Shown here: piece after piece, positions 59,478 through 64,000 of the stretch
How positions within the stretch are numbered: the first letter of the stretch is position 1
Layout of the letters: every line of letters begins with the position of its first letter
DNA from: Helianthus annuus
Taxonomy: Eukaryota > Streptophyta > Magnoliopsida > Asterales > Asteraceae
Length of the DNA stretch: 64,000 nucleotides
Reading direction: 5' to 3'
NCBI RefSeq assembly: GCF_002127325.2
Contig: NC_035449.2
Coordinates: forward strand, 146,918,931-146,982,930
Position numbers and translations under genes: made by a program
Notes under the pieces: model-generated
Seen by the model: only the letters and a program-made list of their open reading frames with translations
What the model was told of the DNA's origin: nothing
Database searches by the model: none

Positions 59478-61812
59478 CTAATAATTTGTTTACTTTGATG
59501 TATAATGGATAGCGAGATGCAAGAAGGAATACGGGCCCTCTTCACTGGGACAAAAATTGGTGGTTCGTCCTTTCTCACCTTTTCTATTTCCATGGTAATC
59601 TTAAAATGCTTTCTTATTTTATTATGCAATTGTTGGTTTGATTATAAGTTAGCGCTACTTGGATTTTGCAGGTTTATGTTTCTTGATTGTGTGTTTTGGG
59701 GGCATGTTATGAGTCTATTTGGATTAGTATTAGATTCCCATGTGTTTGCTCAATAAAATCAGACATTTAGACCACATGTGAAAATGGTCATTTTTGTCTT
59801 TGGTCAAATTTTTTGCTTTGATGTTCATTGTTGTAGGGTTTCTTTGTTTCTTTAGATGAAAGTTATGTGATTTTTGGTCAAAACATTGTGTAAAGACTGC
59901 AAGATTGGATTTTTCATGATGCTTTATGGTCTTTATTATGAGATGGGTTTTGGAGGGCTGATATAATTTGATTGTTTCGATGACGAGGACGGCCTTAATT
60001 TGTTCTTATTAAAGTTATTGGTATAGAAAGGAAATGGAGTATGGACATCGCAATCGTCACAAATGGAACATACAAAAATCTAATATTCGTGGAAACTTAA
60101 GATGGCCAAAACGGCTACAAAAGTACTTATTCGTTGATGGGTGGAACTGAATTGTCTATGATATTCTCAATTATCTTGAAAAGTGGAGCATCTTCTTTAC
60201 TAAGCCACTTTCCAATTGATCATATTTCTTCCAAATGGCACATAGCTAATGTTACCCAAAAAAGAACCGGTTGAAGAACTTACTGAAAACAAAGAGCTGA
60301 ATGTGAATGGAGAGAAGTTTATGTTTATGATGATTATGTATTCACTACAAGTGCCAGCAAATGCTTTGTAACATTTTTCATCTTCTTTTAACATTAGAAC
60401 TTTAGACGAAGTAAAACTACTAATCGTTTATAGAGTTTGTAAACTTACTGGTAGAACGGTGCCAAATGTTAGTACACAAGAAGTGTTTAGATACATATGA
60501 ATTAGGAACATCTTCTTACATTCAACATCGTCATTTTATTCAAGAAAATTACTTTTTACCATACCGTACAAGTAAAAGGCTATATGTTCGGGTGTTCAGA
60601 ATTACATTTCCATGACGCAGAGATGAGGTTAATGAGGTTTTTTAACAATCAGTTTCGGTATAGAAAGCATATCTATATCAATATTGGATTAAGAACCATC
60701 TATATTGAAGCCAACATACACTCTATTTTACATTGTTTTTATTTAATAAACTTTATTTAATTATAATTTTTTATGTTTTATATACCTTATTCAACGACCT
60801 ATTTTTTTACCCTAGAGAAGATATGGTGGACCAAGGTTACACAACGTTGGGCTACATGATGATGCAAATGGTGGTTGCTCATGATGGGCGTTGTGCTGAA
60901 CGAGTTTTTCTGTTCATGAAATAACTGATGGTGGAGTTGATGACAAGGTATCCACTTTGTCATTAACTTATCTAATACATCACATTATTTAAGTTTATTT
61001 TAATTATACAGTTACGATTATTTAAAATTAAATTCTCGAGCTCGGAAAGCATTCTTGGGTGATAACCTAGTTAAATTATAAGGTAAAATAATATGGTTGA
61101 GCTATTGTGATTTATAAATGCTCTTAGGTTCTGATTGGGTTAACAACGCTTTTCGTTGGCATTAGTTGGGCTCATATTTAGTGGGCTCAACTTAAATATG
61201 AAGCATATGACAACAATTAAAAAGAAATAGCCTCTCGGCCTACAATTCTCATTAATACACAAGCCCATAAAAATAAATCCTCTATTATTACATCCGGTAT
61301 TTATTTCACTGCCCTCGTAAATTATTTAAACTAGGTTTTAACCCCGTACACTTAGCGGCGCGCTAAACCGAATCATTCTATAAAGTATGTTAGATATAAA
61401 ATAACAAAGATGATTAAAAAGTTGAAACAAAGTAAGTATAAACTTTGTTAAAATATCAAAGGCTCATGTGATAAATCGGCAATGCCGAGTAAACCAAAAT
61501 ATATACAGAAGTTCATACAAACCATTTTTTGGATTCTTGGTAATTCTCATGAAGCGCCAAACGATTTGCTCCTTGCGTGGTTGCTGTCAAAATTCCATGA
61601 AACTTGTAAGCATTTTAACATAAAACTTTTAGTACTGACCATCAATCGTCTACCGTTCAACATCAAAATGCATAGGTATAGATCATATCAGGATATAAGC
61701 ATATAATCGACATATTTTATTTACAAGAGATGCATCTAGGTCAATAACTTACAGCTCCAGAATAAGAACTTATAACTTAAATAATTACTAACATTCAGGT
61801 TTAGAATGTTGT
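59478..61812. other. Intergenic sequence, no recognised element or gene
   Basis: AT-rich DNA with only short ORFs (59505-59756 and 60826-60924 on plus). A word run ACCCCGTACACTTAGCGGCGCGC near 61345 looks like parts of dispersed plant repeats, but no ends were found. I cannot assign any of it. Confidence 0.45.
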
Positions 61813-62440
61813 GTTGGATATATGTATATCCGACCGTAATTAAAGTCAACATAACTAACTCGGTACGATCCGAAGAGTTACACGTTGGTACACGAATCGT
61901 ATATGTTCACGAGTAGGTATATTATTATTTGTGAAATAATAATAGTTTAAACCCGAGGGACTTAATATTAATTAGATTATTATTAATAGGATTATAATTG
62001 TATAATCTTAAAGGGCATTAATGTAAGATTGGGTTTTATAAAAGGATTATTAAGGTGGAAACCCTATACACACTTTTATAAAAAACACAAAACCCTAGCC
62101 ACCCTCCTAAGCTTGGCCGCCACCCACTTGCCGTCGACCAAGCATCGTCGCCGCCTTCTTCTTGGCCGGTTCTACTCTTGGGTATCTTGTGCTCGGTTGT
62201 GAACTTCCTACCAGCGAGGGTTCATTGTAACCCGCGTGTTACAATTCTGGTGTAGTCGTCAAAGGTTGATTACTAAAACCCTCTATGGTTGTTTATTCCT
62301 TTTATTTGTTTATACGCGATAACCTTGATCCTGATTGGGAATATTTATTAATCGGATTAATAAATCAAATTTATATAATCGGCTTTTGGTAAATTATATA
62401 AACTGCTTCTGCTATTATTCTGATACACTGATTCCCATCA
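61813..62440 (+). repeat. Probable Ty1/copia LTR, solo or partial
   Basis: Starts TGTTGGATATATG and ends near CCCATCA. Internal layout is LTR-like in plus orientation: TTTTATAAAAGG near 62036, then TATAAAAAAC, AAACCCTAGCC and a GCCGCC-rich leader-like stretch. No primer site follows and no target duplication was found, so the right end is tentative. It lies downstream of a minus-strand copia pol, and being part of that element's 3' region is not excluded. Confidence 0.45.
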
Positions 62441-63258
62441 GTTCGCACTGCTCTTAACACGGCATGACACTTTACAGTCGTCAACTAGTTCTTTGAGTTC
62501 AAGTAACACTTTACTTAACCAAATACTATAGCCCTGATAATTCTATCAATAAGTCCCTTCTGTATAGAACATTCGTTGATCATAAGACATAGATCATTCA
62601 TTCTTATATAGTGACCAGCTATTCTCTGTTCTCGTCTTTAATTCAAAGTGGTCTAACGCACTACTTTTAGTCCGAGCGTGGCCACGCATTTATTCAAGTT
62701 TTAGTTAACGAAGGCGCCAGAATGTCTAAACTTCTAATCTTATAGAAGTACAAAATTCCATCACCATCATACAACTCCCACTTAACCTTGGATTTCTCCC
62801 AACGCTACCTGGATTACTACCCATGTTTCAGGACAATGTTAGATAACATCAAAGATTGTCCTTGATCAATGTAGTTTAATATGTGCCTAAGGAAAAAGGA
62901 CAGATTGAACATATCAATATCAAAACATCTCATGACTTAGATCCATGGAGATCGTTTTGAAGCGAGTCACATCCAATATCATTCCCTAGTGATATCTGTG
63001 AATTTTGATTCTCAAACTCTTAAGTTATTCATCTCATGAATACAATCATCTCAATTCACAATAGTCTTACATTCAAATTCATTCCCATGTAATTTGATCG
63101 ACTACAAATATTTTAGAATACGCTTATTCAAGGATATAAACATACAAATAATGAACACAGTTACAAAATAATTAAACTTGCATTTAACCAATAAATCAAA
63201 TATATGTTTCAATGTAACTGTTGTAGTTCAAAATTAAAACACCAATACTAACTACAGA
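62441..63258 (-). other. Non-coding region 3' of the copia pol
   Basis: On the minus strand this follows the pol stop. A purine tract AAGTGGGAGTTG (plus 62776-62790) could be the priming site for plus-strand DNA, with an LTR then beginning TGTATGATGG leftwards. Boundaries remain unclear because of the LTR-like sequence at 61813-62440. Confidence 0.35.
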
Positions 63259-64000
63259 TCATGCCCACTGTCTAGCAAATGTAAGCCCTATTTTTCCAGC
63301 ATGCTCCTCATGTTTAGCTTGAGGTAGAGGCTTAGTAAAGGGATCAGTCAGATTTAGATCTGTATGAACTTTGCTTATTACGATGTCTCCACGCTCTATT
63401 ATCTCTCTAATATAGTGGAATTTTCTGAGTATATGCCTTGTGGTTTGATGCGACCTTGGTTCCTTTGCAAGAGCAATGGCACCAGTGTTGTCACACAGCA
63501 TCTCGATCGGTTTCTTTATGCTAGGCACAACGTTGAGATCAGTAATGAACTTCTTCATCCAGGAAGCCTCCTTAGCAGCATCTGATGCAACATTGTATTC
63601 TGATTCACAGGTGGATTGAGCAACCACACTTTGCTTCGAGCTCTTCCAAGTAACAGCCCCACCATTCAAAATGAAAACATATCCCGTATGTGATCTTGAA
63701 TCGTCACGATCAATCTGGAAACTTGCATCAGTATAACACTTAACTGACAGCTCCTCATCCAGTCCTACATATATTAAGAACACGTCCTTAGTCCTTCTTA
63801 AGTACTTAAGAATGTTCTTCACTGCCGCCCAGTGACTCTCTCCTGGATTCTGTTGATATCTACTCGTCATGCTAAGAGCATACGAGACATCAGGTCTAGT
63901 ACATAACATGGCGTACATGATGGAACCGATAGCAGAAGTATACGGAACCCTTTCCATTTTCTTCTTTACCTCTTCGGTCTTAGCACACTGCTCGCTATTA
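63259..64000 (-). CDS. Ty1/copia pol, RT end and RNase H, cut by the window edge
   Basis: The minus-strand frame stays open to the window end and stops at 63259. Text in order: GSIMYAMLCTRPDVSYALS (RT/RNase H border), then RNase H with CYTDASF, KSSKQSVVAQSTCESEY, CDNTGAIALAKEP and the C-terminal HTDLNLTDPFTKPLP. Standard for Ty1/copia pol, where RNase H is last. No stop inside the visible 247 codons, so this part is intact. Integrase and the rest of RT would lie beyond 64000. A lineage such as Angela, Tork or Tar cannot be fixed from this piece. Confidence 0.9.
   Translation of the reverse strand, partial: NSEQCAKTEEVKKKMERVPYTSAIGSIMYAMLCTRPDVSYALSMTSRYQQNPGESHWAAVKNILKYLRRTKDVFLIYVGLDEELSVKCYTDASFQIDRDDSRSHTGYVFILNGGAVTWKSSKQSVVAQSTCESEYNVASDAAKEASWMKKFITDLNVVPSIKKPIEMLCDNTGAIALAKEPRSHQTTRHILRKFHYIREIIERGDIVISKVHTDLNLTDPFTKPLPQAKHEEHAGKIGLTFARQWA

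Noticed and set aside
59505..59756. 83-codon ORF as a host gene
   Set aside because: No recognisable domain; the later part looks like an intron or AT-rich non-coding DNA, and there is no supporting exon nearby.
61340..61385. GC-rich palindrome-like words near AACCCCGTACACTTAGCGG, considered as a Helitron end
   Set aside because: No CTRR terminus with a preceding hairpin, no matching 5' TC end and no A/T insertion pair identified.
1..64000. tRNA or rRNA genes, suggested by several TGGTATCAGAGC words
   Set aside because: Each is a primer binding site next to an LTR; no cloverleaf or rRNA-like sequence was seen.

Overview
This is nuclear DNA from a flowering plant and consists almost entirely of transposable elements. 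I found no complete ordinary host gene and no rRNA or tRNA gene. The element types (Tekay/Del chromovirus-like Ty3/gypsy, and SIRE/Maximus-like Ty1/copia with a long extra ORF after pol) and the style of the LTRs suggest a daisy-family (Asteraceae) genome. That assignment is recognition, not proof.

Layout, left to right. T1 (1-9165) is a Tekay-type element cut by the window edge, with a nearly intact gag-pol and LTRs about 99% identical. 9166-9755 is old repeat DNA. S-A (9756-11778 and 21930-23126) is the extra, envelope-like ORF of a SIRE-type element, split by a whole Tekay element, T2 (11779-21929, target duplication TAAAC). S-B (23127-29009) is a gag-only copia-type element whose two LTRs belong to different subfamilies. 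T3 (29010-34268) is the right half of another Tekay element. T4 (34269-47430, no 5' LTR) is a decayed chromovirus carrying in its leader a complete gag-only element, S-C (34651-40187, target duplication TTATG). 47431-48480 is the ORF1 end of a LINE on the minus strand. 48708-50116 is a non-autonomous Mutator-like DNA element with a perfect 9-bp target duplication. T5 (50997-59477, target duplication CTAAT) is an older complete chromovirus with an extra ORF before gag. 59478-61812 has no recognisable element. 61813-62440 is a probable copia LTR, and 63259-64000 is the RNase H end of a copia pol on the minus strand.

The elements are nested and their order can be partly read: LINE, then T4 into it, then S-C into T4; T2 into S-A; S-B lies in the RT region of T3. 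T2 and S-C have young LTRs around defective coding regions, so their proteins were probably supplied in trans by relatives such as T1 or an autonomous SIRE element.

The most interesting signals are non-coding. (1) The Tekay LTRs carry arrays of short hairpins whose stems change in a paired way while the loop stays constant. (2) The three SIRE-type LTRs each carry a palindrome 10-11 bp before the TATA box; its arm sequence differs by subfamily, and in S-B and S-C the same arm motif is scattered through the untranslated leader. (3) The gag-only elements share a 1.9-kb non-coding tail with conserved potential hairpins and repeated polypurine tracts. (4) A candidate 90-bp intron lies in the T1 gag, and a fossil LTR start lies exactly 101 bp inside three Tekay copies.
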